Positions 1 through 9,400 of a stretch of 33,551 nt of DNA are shown here, in pieces. This DNA comes from Actinokineospora fastidiosa. GTDB taxonomy: Bacteria > Actinomycetota > Actinomycetes > Mycobacteriales > Pseudonocardiaceae. A program made the position numbers and the translations under genes. The notes under the pieces are model-generated. The model was not told the origin of the DNA. It was given only the letters and a program-made list of their open reading frames with translations, and searched no databases. Positions within the stretch are counted from its first letter, which is position 1; each line of letters begins with the position of its first letter. The stretch is taken from NCBI RefSeq assembly GCF_014648415.1, contig NZ_BMRB01000014.1:1-33551 (forward strand), written 5' to 3'.

Positions 1-263
1 TCGGGTGTTGGGCGGTGGGTCTGGAGCTTGCGGCGGCGAGGGGGATCGCGGTTGGGTTTCGCCGTCTGGTCGGGGGCTTCGGGTGGAGGGGCACGCGAGG
101 TAGGGCGGCCGGGGTCGGATGGTGGGGGCCTGGGGCGGCGAGGGGGATCGCGGCTGGGTTTCGTCGTCTGGTCGGGGATTTTGGGCGGCGGGGCGTGTGA
201 GGAAGGGGCGCCCGGAGCGGGGTTGGATGGCCGGTTGCCGCCGAGTGGCGGTCGGGGTGTGAC
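1..263. repeat. Left-edge region with a 102-bp imperfect tandem repeat
   Basis: Two adjacent copies of a G-rich unit are visible. The segment beginning GCGAGGGGGATCGCGG at 36 recurs at 138, a period of 102 bases, and similarity extends through the following TGGGTTTCG and TCTGGTCGGGG stretches to about 120 and 222. The period is 34 codons, so the + frame that is open from the window edge to the TGA at 265-267 repeats too (R-G-G-S-R-L-G-F core). Nothing in that translation resembles a known protein and it is glycine/arginine-rich, so I treat it as non-coding. It could also be the 3' end of a low-complexity gene starting outside the window. Confidence 0.6.
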
Positions 264-1646
264 GTGAGGGGGTTGTCGGCGCGGGGCCGGGTGTTCGCCA
301 CTGCGGGCGGGGTCGCGTTTCTCACCGCGGCGGACAACACCGTCGTGGCCGCGGCGGCGCCGTCTATTGGGGGTGATCTCGGGTTGGGGCTTGCCGCGAC
401 GCAGGCGATCACGGCTGCCTATCTGGTTCCCTTTGCCGGGTTGCTGCTCTCCGCGGGGGCGTTCGTCGATCGGGTGGGGGAGCGCAGGGCGTTGCGGTTG
501 GGGCTGTTCGGGTTCGCCGCGGGGACCGTGCTCGCCGCGCTCGGTGCGCGGTTCGGGGTTGGGGTCCTGCTCGGTGGACGGGCGGCGCAGGGGGCGGCGG
601 CGGCGTTGTTGGTGCCTGCCGCGCTCGGCGTCATCCGGACCCGGCTGAGCGACCACGACCGGCCGAAGGGTGCGGCGCTGTGGGCGGTGTGCCTCGCCGC
701 CGCGCTCGCGGGCGGGCCCGCGCTGGGTGGGCTGACCGCCGAGCACCTGCACTGGACCTGGGTGTTCTGGGGATTCCTGCCCATCGTCGCTCTCGGCGTC
801 GCCGTGCTGCCCGAGCCCGCGCCGCCGCCGCGGCCGGGGCGGGTCGGGGTTCTCGGGGGCGGGCTGGCCGCCGCCGCGATGGCGTTGCTGACCGGCGGGC
901 TGCTCGTCCTGGCCGACGGCCACGCCGTCGCCGGGCCGCTCGTCGCGCTGGGCCTCGCCGCCGCCGCGGCGTTCGCCGTGCGGGAGCGCCACGCGCCGAT
1001 CCTGCCCCGCGAGCTCCTCGCCAGCCGCACCGTGCGCGTCACCGTCGTCGCCCAAGCGCTCTGGGGATTGGGGGTGACCGGCGTGTCCGTGGTGACCCCG
1101 CTGGTGCACCAGCGCTGGCTCGGCCTGGGCCCCGCCGAGGCCGCGCTGCCGCTGGCCGCGGTCGCGGGCGCGCTCATCCTCGCCGCGCCGTTCGTCCCCC
1201 GGCTGTCGCGGGCCCACGGCCAGGCCGCCGTGGCCGCGGGCGGGCTGGCCGTCGTCGCCGCTGGCCTGGTCGCCATCGCCGCCGTCGACCACATCCCGCT
1301 GCTGTGGCCCCGGATGCCCGGCCTGGTCCTGATCGGCATCGGCTCAGCGGCCACCGTCCCGCTCACCACCCTCGCCCTGGACGCGGCGGGGGAGCGGGCG
1401 GCGGGCGCGGTGTCCGGGCTGCTCGGCGCGGCCCGGGAGTTCGCTGGCGCGCTGGGCGTCGCGCTGATCGCGCTGGTCGTCGCGGCCGCCGACCTGGTCT
1501 CCGGCTACACCTGGGCGCTGGCGGCCGCCGCTGCCGGGCAATTGGCCGCCGCGGCGCTGGTGTGGACCTTGTGTCCGCTCGACAAGCCATCGCGGAATTC
1601 AGCTCATCAGGCTGACAAATCGACGGCCGCGCAATCGACCGCATGA
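264..1646 (+). CDS. MFS transporter, DHA2 (EmrB/QacA-like) drug-type exporter
   Basis: A 460-residue, highly hydrophobic protein, best read as a proton-driven exporter in the cytoplasmic membrane. An early membrane segment contains A-A-D-N-T-V-V, typical of DHA2 proteins. The loop 2-3 motif GAFVDRVGERRAL matches MFS motif A (GxxxDRxGxRR), and A-L-A-G-G-P-A-L-G-G is a motif-C-like GPxLGG element of antiporters. The length and repeated hydrophobic blocks fit about 14 helices; the C-terminal 20 residues are polar. The GTG at 264 is the earliest start in frame and has no good ribosome site, so the true start could be slightly downstream. The first 450 bases use many GGG, TTG and T-ending codons, while the rest is C-rich. 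Substrate is unknown. It precedes the lipid operon by 106 bases, but a separate promoter lies between, so a shared role is only possible. Confidence 0.85.
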   Translation: MRGLSARGRVFATAGGVAFLTAADNTVVAAAAPSIGGDLGLGLAATQAITAAYLVPFAGLLLSAGAFVDRVGERRALRLGLFGFAAGTVLAALGARFGVGVLLGGRAAQGAAAALLVPAALGVIRTRLSDHDRPKGAALWAVCLAAALAGGPALGGLTAEHLHWTWVFWGFLPIVALGVAVLPEPAPPPRPGRVGVLGGGLAAAAMALLTGGLLVLADGHAVAGPLVALGLAAAAAFAVRERHAPILPRELLASRTVRVTVVAQALWGLGVTGVSVVTPLVHQRWLGLGPAEAALPLAAVAGALILAAPFVPRLSRAHGQAAVAAGGLAVVAAGLVAIAAVDHIPLLWPRMPGLVLIGIGSAATVPLTTLALDAAGERAAGAVSGLLGAAREFAGALGVALIALVVAAADLVSGYTWALAAAAAGQLAAAALVWTLCPLDKPSRNSAHQADKSTAAQSTA

Positions 1647-1654
1647 GCGCGTCG

Positions 1655-1687
1655 TTGACGCGTCCCCGGCGTGACAATTAACGTGAC
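1655..1687 (+). promoter_or_regulatory. Promoter of the FAAL-PKS operon with overlapping direct repeat
   Basis: TTGACG (1655-1660) and TAACGT (1679-1684) are separated by 18 bases, giving a transcription start near 1691 and a leader of about 60 bases. The -10 is bracketed by a perfect direct repeat CGTGAC (1670-1675 and 1682-1687) with 6-base AT-only spacing (AATTAA), which has the form of a regulator site placed to control initiation. The PucR-type regulator at the end of the operon is the obvious candidate partner, but this is inference. Confidence 0.55.
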
Positions 1688-1752
1688 GTTCCGAATTCGC
1701 CGAAAAAACGGTGGTGTGTTTTCTTTCATTTCCGGGGTGAAGGACAGAGCAG

Positions 1753-3459
1753 ATGAGTTCACCGACCCTGCACGACCTCCCCGCGCTGCTGGGCGCGTGG
1801 GCCGCCCGGCTGCCCGACGCGGTTGCCGTGGACCACTGGGACTTCCGCACCCATTCCGGCGGCGCCCGGACGCCGATGACCTGGCGCGCCTACGACGAGC
1901 GCGCCCGCGCCGTCGCCGCCTGGCTGCAGCGCCGCGTCGCCCCGGGCGAGCCGGTGGCGATCCTGGCCGGGCAGACCCCGGACTACCTCGTGGCGTTCCT
2001 CGGCGCGCTGCGCGCCGGGGTGGTCGCGGTGCCGCTGTTCACCCCGGACCTGCCCGGCCACGCCGACCGCCTCGCCTCCTCGCTGCGCGACTGCGGCGCC
2101 CGCACGGTACTGACCACACAGGACAATGTCGACGGCGTCACCGCGTTCCTGCGGGCGAACCGCCTGCCCGACGACCGCGTCATCTGCGTCGACACGCTGC
2201 CCGCCGCGATCGGCCCGCACTTCGACCCCGTCCGGCTCGACCCCGACGCCGTCGCGTACCTGCAGTACACCTCCGGCTCCACCGGCAATCCGCGCGGCGT
2301 CATGGTCACTCACGCGAACGTCGTCGCCAACGCCCAGCAGGCCGTCACCGCCTACCGCGCGGTGCAGGGGACCGTCACGGTGAGCTGGCTGCCGCTGTTC
2401 CACGACATGGGCCTGATGCTCTCCGTGGCCGCCCCGCTGCTGAACGGCCTGCGCACCGTCCTGATGGACCCGCTGGCCTTCATCGAGCGCCCGGAGCGCT
2501 GGCTGCGCGCCCTGTCCGCCAACCCCGGCTCGATCTCCGCGGCCCCCAGCTTCGCCTACGCCTACTGCGCCTCCCGGGTCAACGACTGGGAGAAGGCCCG
2601 GCTGCGCCTGGACGGCGTGCTCGCCCTCATCGACGGCAGCGAGCCGGTGCAGGAGAACGCGATCGAGCGCTTCCGGGCCGCGTTCGCGCTCTGCGGCCTG
2701 CGCCCGAACGTCCACCGCCCCTCCTACGGCCTGGCCGAGGCGACCGTGTTCGTCACCGCGGCCGACAGCCCGACCGTCCGCTCGTTCGACCGCGCCGCGC
2801 TCGCCGCCGGGCGCGCCGTCGAGGCCGGGCCGGACACCGCCGAACCCATGCGGGTCGTCGCGTGCGGCGTCCCGATCGGCCAGCGGGTCGAGGTCGTCGA
2901 CCCGGCCACCCGCCGCCCCTGCCCGCCGGGCCGGGTCGGCGAGATCTGGGTCAGCGGCCCGAACGTCGCCGCGGGCTACTGGGGCAGGCCGCTGGAGACC
3001 GCAGCCGCGTTCGACAACGAGCTCGACGGCGACGGCCGGTGGCTGGCGACCGGCGACCTCGGCGTCGTCGTGGGCGACGAGCTCCACATCACCGGCCGGA
3101 TCAAGGACCTCATCGTCGTCGACGGGCGCAACCACTACCCGCACGACGTCGAGCGCACCGCCGAGACCGCGCACGCCGCCATCCGCCCGCGCAACGCCGC
3201 CGCGTTCGCCGTGACGGGCCCGGAGGGGGAGAGCGCCGTCGTGCTCGCCGAGTGGGCGAAGAACGCTGCCGAGCACGACACCGACGCGGTGGTGGCCGCC
3301 GTCCGCGCCGCTGTCGCCCGCCGCCACGGGCTGCCCCTCCGCGACGTGGTCCTGGTGCCCCCCGACTCACTTCCCCGCACGTCCAGCGGCAAGATCTCGC
3401 GCGCCGCCTGCCGCGACCGCTACCTCGCGGGCGCCCTCGACGCCGTGGCCACGGCATGA
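1753..3459 (+). CDS. Fatty acyl-AMP ligase (FadD32-like FAAL)
   Basis: 568 residues of the ANL adenylating superfamily. FAALs activate fatty acids as acyl-AMP and pass them to an acyl carrier domain rather than to CoA. Visible motifs in order are the P-loop core YTSGSTGNPRGVM, the FAAL-typical S-W-L-P-L-F-H-D-M-G-L, S-Y-G-L-A-E-A-T (A5), T-G-D-L-G (A7), G-R-I-K-D-L-I (A8) and the catalytic lysine in S-S-G-K-I-S-R near the C terminus. The ATG at 1753 follows a weak purine-rich site (AAGGACAGAG). The stop overlaps the PKS start by four bases (ATGA, 3456-3459), the linkage expected of a dedicated loading enzyme. The partner is therefore probably the N-terminal ACP of the next protein. In mycobacteria the equivalent is FadD32, which loads the meromycolate chain on Pks13. 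Chain length cannot be read from sequence. FAAL versus CoA ligase is supported mainly by context and the W-L-P-L-F-H-D-M-G region; the FAAL insertion was not aligned. Confidence 0.92.
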   Translation: MSSPTLHDLPALLGAWAARLPDAVAVDHWDFRTHSGGARTPMTWRAYDERARAVAAWLQRRVAPGEPVAILAGQTPDYLVAFLGALRAGVVAVPLFTPDLPGHADRLASSLRDCGARTVLTTQDNVDGVTAFLRANRLPDDRVICVDTLPAAIGPHFDPVRLDPDAVAYLQYTSGSTGNPRGVMVTHANVVANAQQAVTAYRAVQGTVTVSWLPLFHDMGLMLSVAAPLLNGLRTVLMDPLAFIERPERWLRALSANPGSISAAPSFAYAYCASRVNDWEKARLRLDGVLALIDGSEPVQENAIERFRAAFALCGLRPNVHRPSYGLAEATVFVTAADSPTVRSFDRAALAAGRAVEAGPDTAEPMRVVACGVPIGQRVEVVDPATRRPCPPGRVGEIWVSGPNVAAGYWGRPLETAAAFDNELDGDGRWLATGDLGVVVGDELHITGRIKDLIVVDGRNHYPHDVERTAETAHAAIRPRNAAAFAVTGPEGESAVVLAEWAKNAAEHDTDAVVAAVRAAVARRHGLPLRDVVLVPPDSLPRTSSGKISRAACRDRYLAGALDAVATA

Positions 3460-6400
3460 ACGACATCACGGCGTGGCTGACCGCCTGGGTCACCGAGACC
3501 ACCGGGGTGACCGACGTGCGCCCCGACCGCCCGCTGCACGAGTACGGGCTGTCCTCCCGCGACATGGTCCGCCTCGTCGCCGAGCTGGGCGACCGCGTCG
3601 GCGCCCCGCTCGCGCCGACCCTGGCCTACCAGCACCCGACGATCTCCGCCCTGGCCGCCGCGGTCACCGCCGAGTCCGGCGCCGCGCCCGTCGAGCGCGT
3701 CTCGGCGGCCCCCACCGAGCCCATCGCGGTCGTCGGCATCGGCTGCAGGCTGCCCGGCGGCGTCGAGGGCCCGGCCGACTTCTGGCGCCTGCTGGACGAC
3801 GCCGCCGACGCGATCGGCGCCCGCCCGGACGGCCGGTGGACCGCCCCCGAGCACGTGCTCGCCGGGCTGCCGGTCCACGGCGGCTGGCTCGACGACGTCG
3901 CGGGCTTCGACGCGGGCTTCTTCGGCATCACCCCGCGCGAGGCCGCCGTCATGGACCCCCAGCAGCGCATCACGCTGGAGGTGGCGTGGGCGGCGCTGGA
4001 GCACGCGGGCATCGCGCCGAGCACGCTGCGCGGCAGCCGCACCGGCGTCTACATGGGAGTGTCCTCCACCGAGTACGGCACGTTCACCCTCGCCGACCCG
4101 GCCGCCGCCGAGGCGTGGGCCAGCTCGGGCGCTGCCGCGTCGGTCGTGGCCAACCGCCTGTCCTACCTGCTCGACCTGCGCGGCCCGAGCCAGGTGATCG
4201 ACACCGCGTGCTCGTCGTCGCTGGTCGCCGTGCACACCGCGATCGCCGCGCTGCGCTCCGGCGAGGCCGACCTCGCGCTCGCGGGCGGGGTCAACGTGCT
4301 GCTCACCCCCGGCATCACCGCCGGGTTCCAGCGCGCGGGCGCGCTGGCCGCCGACGGGCGGTGCAAGGCGTTCGACGCGGCCGCCGACGGGATCGCCCGC
4401 GCCGAGGGCTGCGGCGTCGTCGTGCTGCGCCGCCTGTCCGACGCGCGCGCCGCGGGCGACCGCGTGCTCGCCGTCCTGCGCGGCAGCGCGGTCAACTCCG
4501 ACGGCCGCTCCAACGGCCTGCTCGCCCCCAACCCCGCCGCCCAGGCCGCGCTGCTGGCCGACGTCTACCCCGAGGCGGGCGTCGACCCGGGCACCGTGGA
4601 CTACGTCGAGGCGCACGGCACCGGCACGCTGCTCGGCGACCCGATCGAGGCGGGCGCGCTGGGCGCCGTGCTCGGCGCGGGCCGCGACCGGGACCGGCCG
4701 CTGCTGCTCGGCTCGGTCAAGTCCAACCTCGGCCACCTCGAGGCGGCGTCCGGCATCGCGGGCCTGATCAAGGTCGTGCTCGCCATGGCGCACGGCAGGC
4801 TGCCCGCCAGCCTGCACTTCACCCGGCCCAACCCGCACATCGACTTCGACGGGCTCGGGCTCCGGGTCGTCGACGAGGGCCGGGACTGGCCCCGCTACTC
4901 CGGCCTGGCCTGCGCTGGCGTGTCCGCGTTCGGCTTCGGCGGCACCAACGCGCACGTGATCGTGGAGGAGTGGCCCGCGCTGCCCGCCGCCCCCACGGTC
5001 GACAGTGGACTTCCTGAGATCCTGGCCGTGTCCGGGCCGGACGCCGCAGCGGTGCGCGAGCGGGCCGCGGTGCTGGCCGACTGGCTGGAGACCGAGGACG
5101 CGCCGGTGGCCGACGTCGCCGCCGTGCTCGCCGCCCGCCGCGACCACCTGCCCGCGCGGGCCGCCGTCGTGGCCGCCGACCGGGCCGAGGCCGTCGCCGG
5201 GCTGCGCGCCGTCGCCGACGTCCGGACCGCCGCCGTGGACCTCGCGGGCCCGGTGTTCGTCTTCTCCGGCTTCGGCTCGTCCTGGCCCGGCATGGGCGCG
5301 AAGCTGCTGGCCGGCGAGCCCGCCTTCGCCGAGGCCGTCGCCGACCTCGACCCGCTGTTCCAGGCCGACGCCGGTTTCTCCCTGCTCGACGTGCTGAGCG
5401 CGGACGGCGACGCCGACGCCCTGCCGGACCTGACCGTCGCCGCGCCCGCGCTGTTCGGCATGCAGCTCGCGCTGGCCCGGCTGTGGCAGGCGCACGACGT
5501 GCACCCGGCCGCCGTGCTCGGCCACTCCGTCGGCGAGGTCGCCGCCGCGGTGATCGCGGGCGCGCTCGACCCGGCGCAGGGCCTGCGCGTGGTCACCGCC
5601 CGCTCGGCGCTGCTGGCCCGCCTCGACGGCGGCGCGATGGCCGCGGTCGAGCTGTCCGACGCCGAGTTCGCCGACCTCGCCCCGCGCTTCCCGGGCGTGG
5701 GCATCGCGGTGCACGCCGCGCCGGGCCAGTGCACCGTCAGCGGCGACCGCGATGGTGTCGCGGCCCTGGTCGCGCACGTGGAGGGCATGGGCAGGCTGGC
5801 GCGGCCGCTCAAGGTCGTCGGCGCGGGCCACTCCCCGGACGTCGACCCGTTCCTCGGCGAGCTGCGCGCCGCGCTCGACGGCCTCGCCGCCGCCCCCGCC
5901 GTCGTGCCGTGCTTCAGCAGCGTCCATGACGACCCGCCCGCGTTCGACATCGACTACTGGGCGGCCAACCTGCGCTCCCCGGTGCGCTTCCGGCAGGCCG
6001 TCGAGGCGGCCGCGGCCGCGGGCCACCGCACGTTCCTGGAGATCAGCCCGCACCCGATCGCCGCGGCGGCCGTCGAGCAGACCATCGGCGAAGGCGCGGT
6101 CATCGCCACGCTGCGCCGCGGCGGCGACTGGCCCCGCGCGGTGGCCGACCTGCACGTCGCGGGCGACTCCGCGGCCCTGCTCGCCCGCTACCCCGACGCC
6201 CCCGTGCTGGACCTGCCCGGCCCGGTCTGGCGGCACGAGCGGCACTGGACCGCGCCGCCGAGCGCGGGACCGGCCGGGCACCCGCTGCTCGGCGCGCACG
6301 TCGAGGTCCCCGACGACGGCAGGCACATCTGGCAGGCCGACCTCGGCGCGAACCCGCCGCCCTGGCAGCCCGACCACCACGCCTTCGGCGTCGGCGTGCT

Positions 6401-9400
6401 GCCCGGCACCGCGTTCCTGGAGGCCGCCATCGCCGCGGGCCGCCGGGCGACGGGCGCCGACCGGGTCGTGGTCACCGACCTCGCGCTGGCCGAGTTCCTC
6501 GCCCCGAACCCGGACACCGTCCTGTCGACCAGCCTGACCCGCGACGGCCGCGTCACCGTCTCCGCCAAGGGCAGCGACGCCGCCTGGGTCACCCACGCCA
6601 CCGGCCACGTCGGCGTCGACACCGACGAGGACGTGCGCGCCCCCGCGGCCCCGGCGGCCCTCGCCCCGATCGACCTCTACGCCGCGTTCGCCGCCATCGG
6701 CCAGGACTACGGCCCGGCGTTCCAGGGGCTCTCGGAGGTCCGCGCCGCGCCCGGCTACGCCGCCGCACGGGTGGCCCTGCCCGACGCCGCTGGCGGCCAC
6801 GGCGCCTACGCCGCCCATCCCGCCCTGGTCGACGCCTGCCTGCAGGCCATCGGCGCGGCCGCGCTCGGCCTGCCGGGCGTGCGCGGACGGCACGTGCCCA
6901 CCGGGTTCGGGCGCGTCCGGCTGCTCGGCGACGTCCGCATGGGCACCCGGTGCGTGGCCGAGGCCGCGCTCGGCGACTCCGGCCTGCTCGGCGCGGTCTA
7001 CCTGCTCGACGACGCGGGCACGGTCCTGCTCGCCGCGACCGGGGTGCGGGTCACCTCGGTCGCCGACCCGGACGGCGCGCGCACGCTGGAGTGCCGCTGG
7101 GAGCCCGCCCCGCTGCCCGTCGGGTCGGACACCCCGAGGACCGTCGCGTCCACAGTGGACGACGAGGACGCCAGCGACGTGGTGCTCACCCTCTCCGGCG
7201 ACGGCAGGGACGTGACCGCGCGTGCGGCGCGCGCCGCCGCCCGGCTGGCCGAGCGCGCCCGTCCGCCCCGGCTCTGGCTGGTCACCGAGGGCGGCAACGG
7301 GCCCGAGCCCGGCGACCCCGACCTGGTCTGCCTGCGCGGCCTGGTCCGCGTGCTGGCCTTCGAGCACCCCGAGCTGCGCGCCACCCTGCTCGACGTCGAC
7401 GCCGCGTCCGGCCCGGCCGCCGTCGCGGCCGAGGTCCGCGCGGGCCGCCCGGACGACGAGGTGGCCTGGCGGGACGGGACCCGGCTGCGCGCCCGGCTCG
7501 CCCCGGTGACCGTCCCCGACCAGCCGCCGCCCGTCGGCCCGGGGGCCTACCTGATCACCGGCGGCCTCGGCGAGCTCGGCGGCCACATCGCCGCGTGGCT
7601 GGCCGAGCGCGGCGCCACCCGGATCGTGCTGGCCGGACGCACCGCGCGGCAGGCCCCGGACGTGCCCGGCGTCGAGGTCGTCGTCGGCGACATCGCCGAA
7701 CCCGGCGTCGCCGAGCGGTTCGTCGCCCACGCCCGCCGCGACGGCGTGCCGCTGCGCGGCGTCGTCCACGGCGCGGCCGTGCTGGCCGACGAGCCGGTCG
7801 CGGCCATGACCGACGACGCGCTCGCCCGGGTCTGGCGGCCCAAGGCCGAGGGCGCGCTGCGCCTGCACGACGCCGTCGACGACCCGGACGTCTGGTGGCT
7901 GGCCCTCACCTCCGTCGCGGGCCTGATCGGCAGCCCCGGCCAGGGCGCCTACGCCGCCGCCAACGCCTGGGTCGACGCGCTGGCCGCCCGCCGCCGCGCC
8001 GCCGGGCTGCCCGCGCTGTCCATCGCCTTCGGCGCGTGGCGCGGCGCGGCGGCCGACGCCAGGGCCAACGCCGCGCTCGCCGACCTCGACCCGGCCGACG
8101 GCCTGGCCGCGATCGGCGCGCTCCTCGCCGACGGCCGCACCGGCGTGGGCGTGTCCCGCCTCGACGGCGCGCGCACCCTCGCCCTGTTCCCCGAGTTGGC
8201 GCGCAGGCCGTTCCTGGCCGCCGTCGCGGGCGCCCGGCCGGAACCCGAGCCCACCGGCTGGGCCGGTCCGGACGCCCTGCGCGCACTGCCCGACCCGCGC
8301 GGCGCGGTCCTCGACCGCCTGGTCACCGGCCTCGCCGCGCTCATCGGCGCCGACCCCGCGCGCGTCGACACGACCACGCCCCTGACCAGGATGGGCCTGG
8401 ACTCGCTGATGGCGATGCGCCTGCGCGCCGCCGTCCAACGGGACTTCGACCGGGTGCTGCCCGTCCCGCTGCTGCTGCGCGGCGCGAGCCTGCGCGACGT
8501 CGCCGATCACCTCGGCGACGAGCTGGGCCTGCCGGCGGCCCGGACACCCCGCGCCGACATCGGCCCGCGCGACACCGCCGAGCGCTGGGTGGCCCGCGTG
8601 TGGACGGACGCGCTGGGCGCGCCCGTGACCGACGTGCACACCGCGTTCGCCACGCTCGGCGGGGACGCGGCCGCGCTGGCCGCGGTCCGCGCCGCGCTGG
8701 CCGAGCGCCTGGGCGCGGACTTCGCGGTGTCCGAGCTGGACACGGTCGCGGGCGTCGCCGACCGGCTGCGCGACGACCTGGAGCGGCCCACCTCCGGCCT
8801 GGTCCACACGCTGCGCGCGGAAGGGCGGCGGCGACCGCTGTTCCTGTTCCACCCGGCGGGCGGACCGACCACGGTGTACCAGCCGCTGGTGGCCGAGCTG
8901 CCGCCCGGCTACCCCGTGCACGGGTTCGAGCGCATCGACGACGTGTCCACAGTGGAGGAGAAGGCGGAGCGGTACGCGGCCCTGCTGCGCGGCATCCAGC
9001 CGCGCGGTCCGTACCGGCTCGGCGGCTGGTCCTTCGGCGGCGTGCTCGCGTACGAGACCGCGCACGTGCTGACCGCGATGGGGGAGACCGTCGAGCAGGT
9101 CGTGCTGATCGACTCCATCCTGCCGGAGCGCGGCGGGGCCGCCGAGGACGCCGCGCTGCTCGCGGGCCGCTTCGCCCGGTTCGCCGAGCACGTCGAGCGC
9201 ACCTACGGCGTCCCGCTGGACCTGCCTGCCGACCTCGCCGACCGCGACGAGGACGCCCAGATCGGCTGGGTGATGGCCCGCCTCGGCGCGATCCCCGGCA
9301 TCGGCGACGCGGTGCTGCGCCACCAGTACACGTCCTATGTGGACGCCCGCGTCGCGGAGCGGTACCGGCCCCGGCCGTACGGCGGCCCGGTCGTGCTGCT

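Noticed and set aside
264..1646. MFS exporter as part of the lipid operon
   Set aside because: A good promoter and 106 bases separate them, and the DHA2 family offers no link to lipid export; kept only as a possibility.
1671..3455. Upstream in-frame extension of the PKS reading frame through the whole FAAL gene
   Set aside because: It is a shadow frame rich in Arg/Pro; the FAAL motifs are in another frame and the PKS begins properly with the ACP at 3456.
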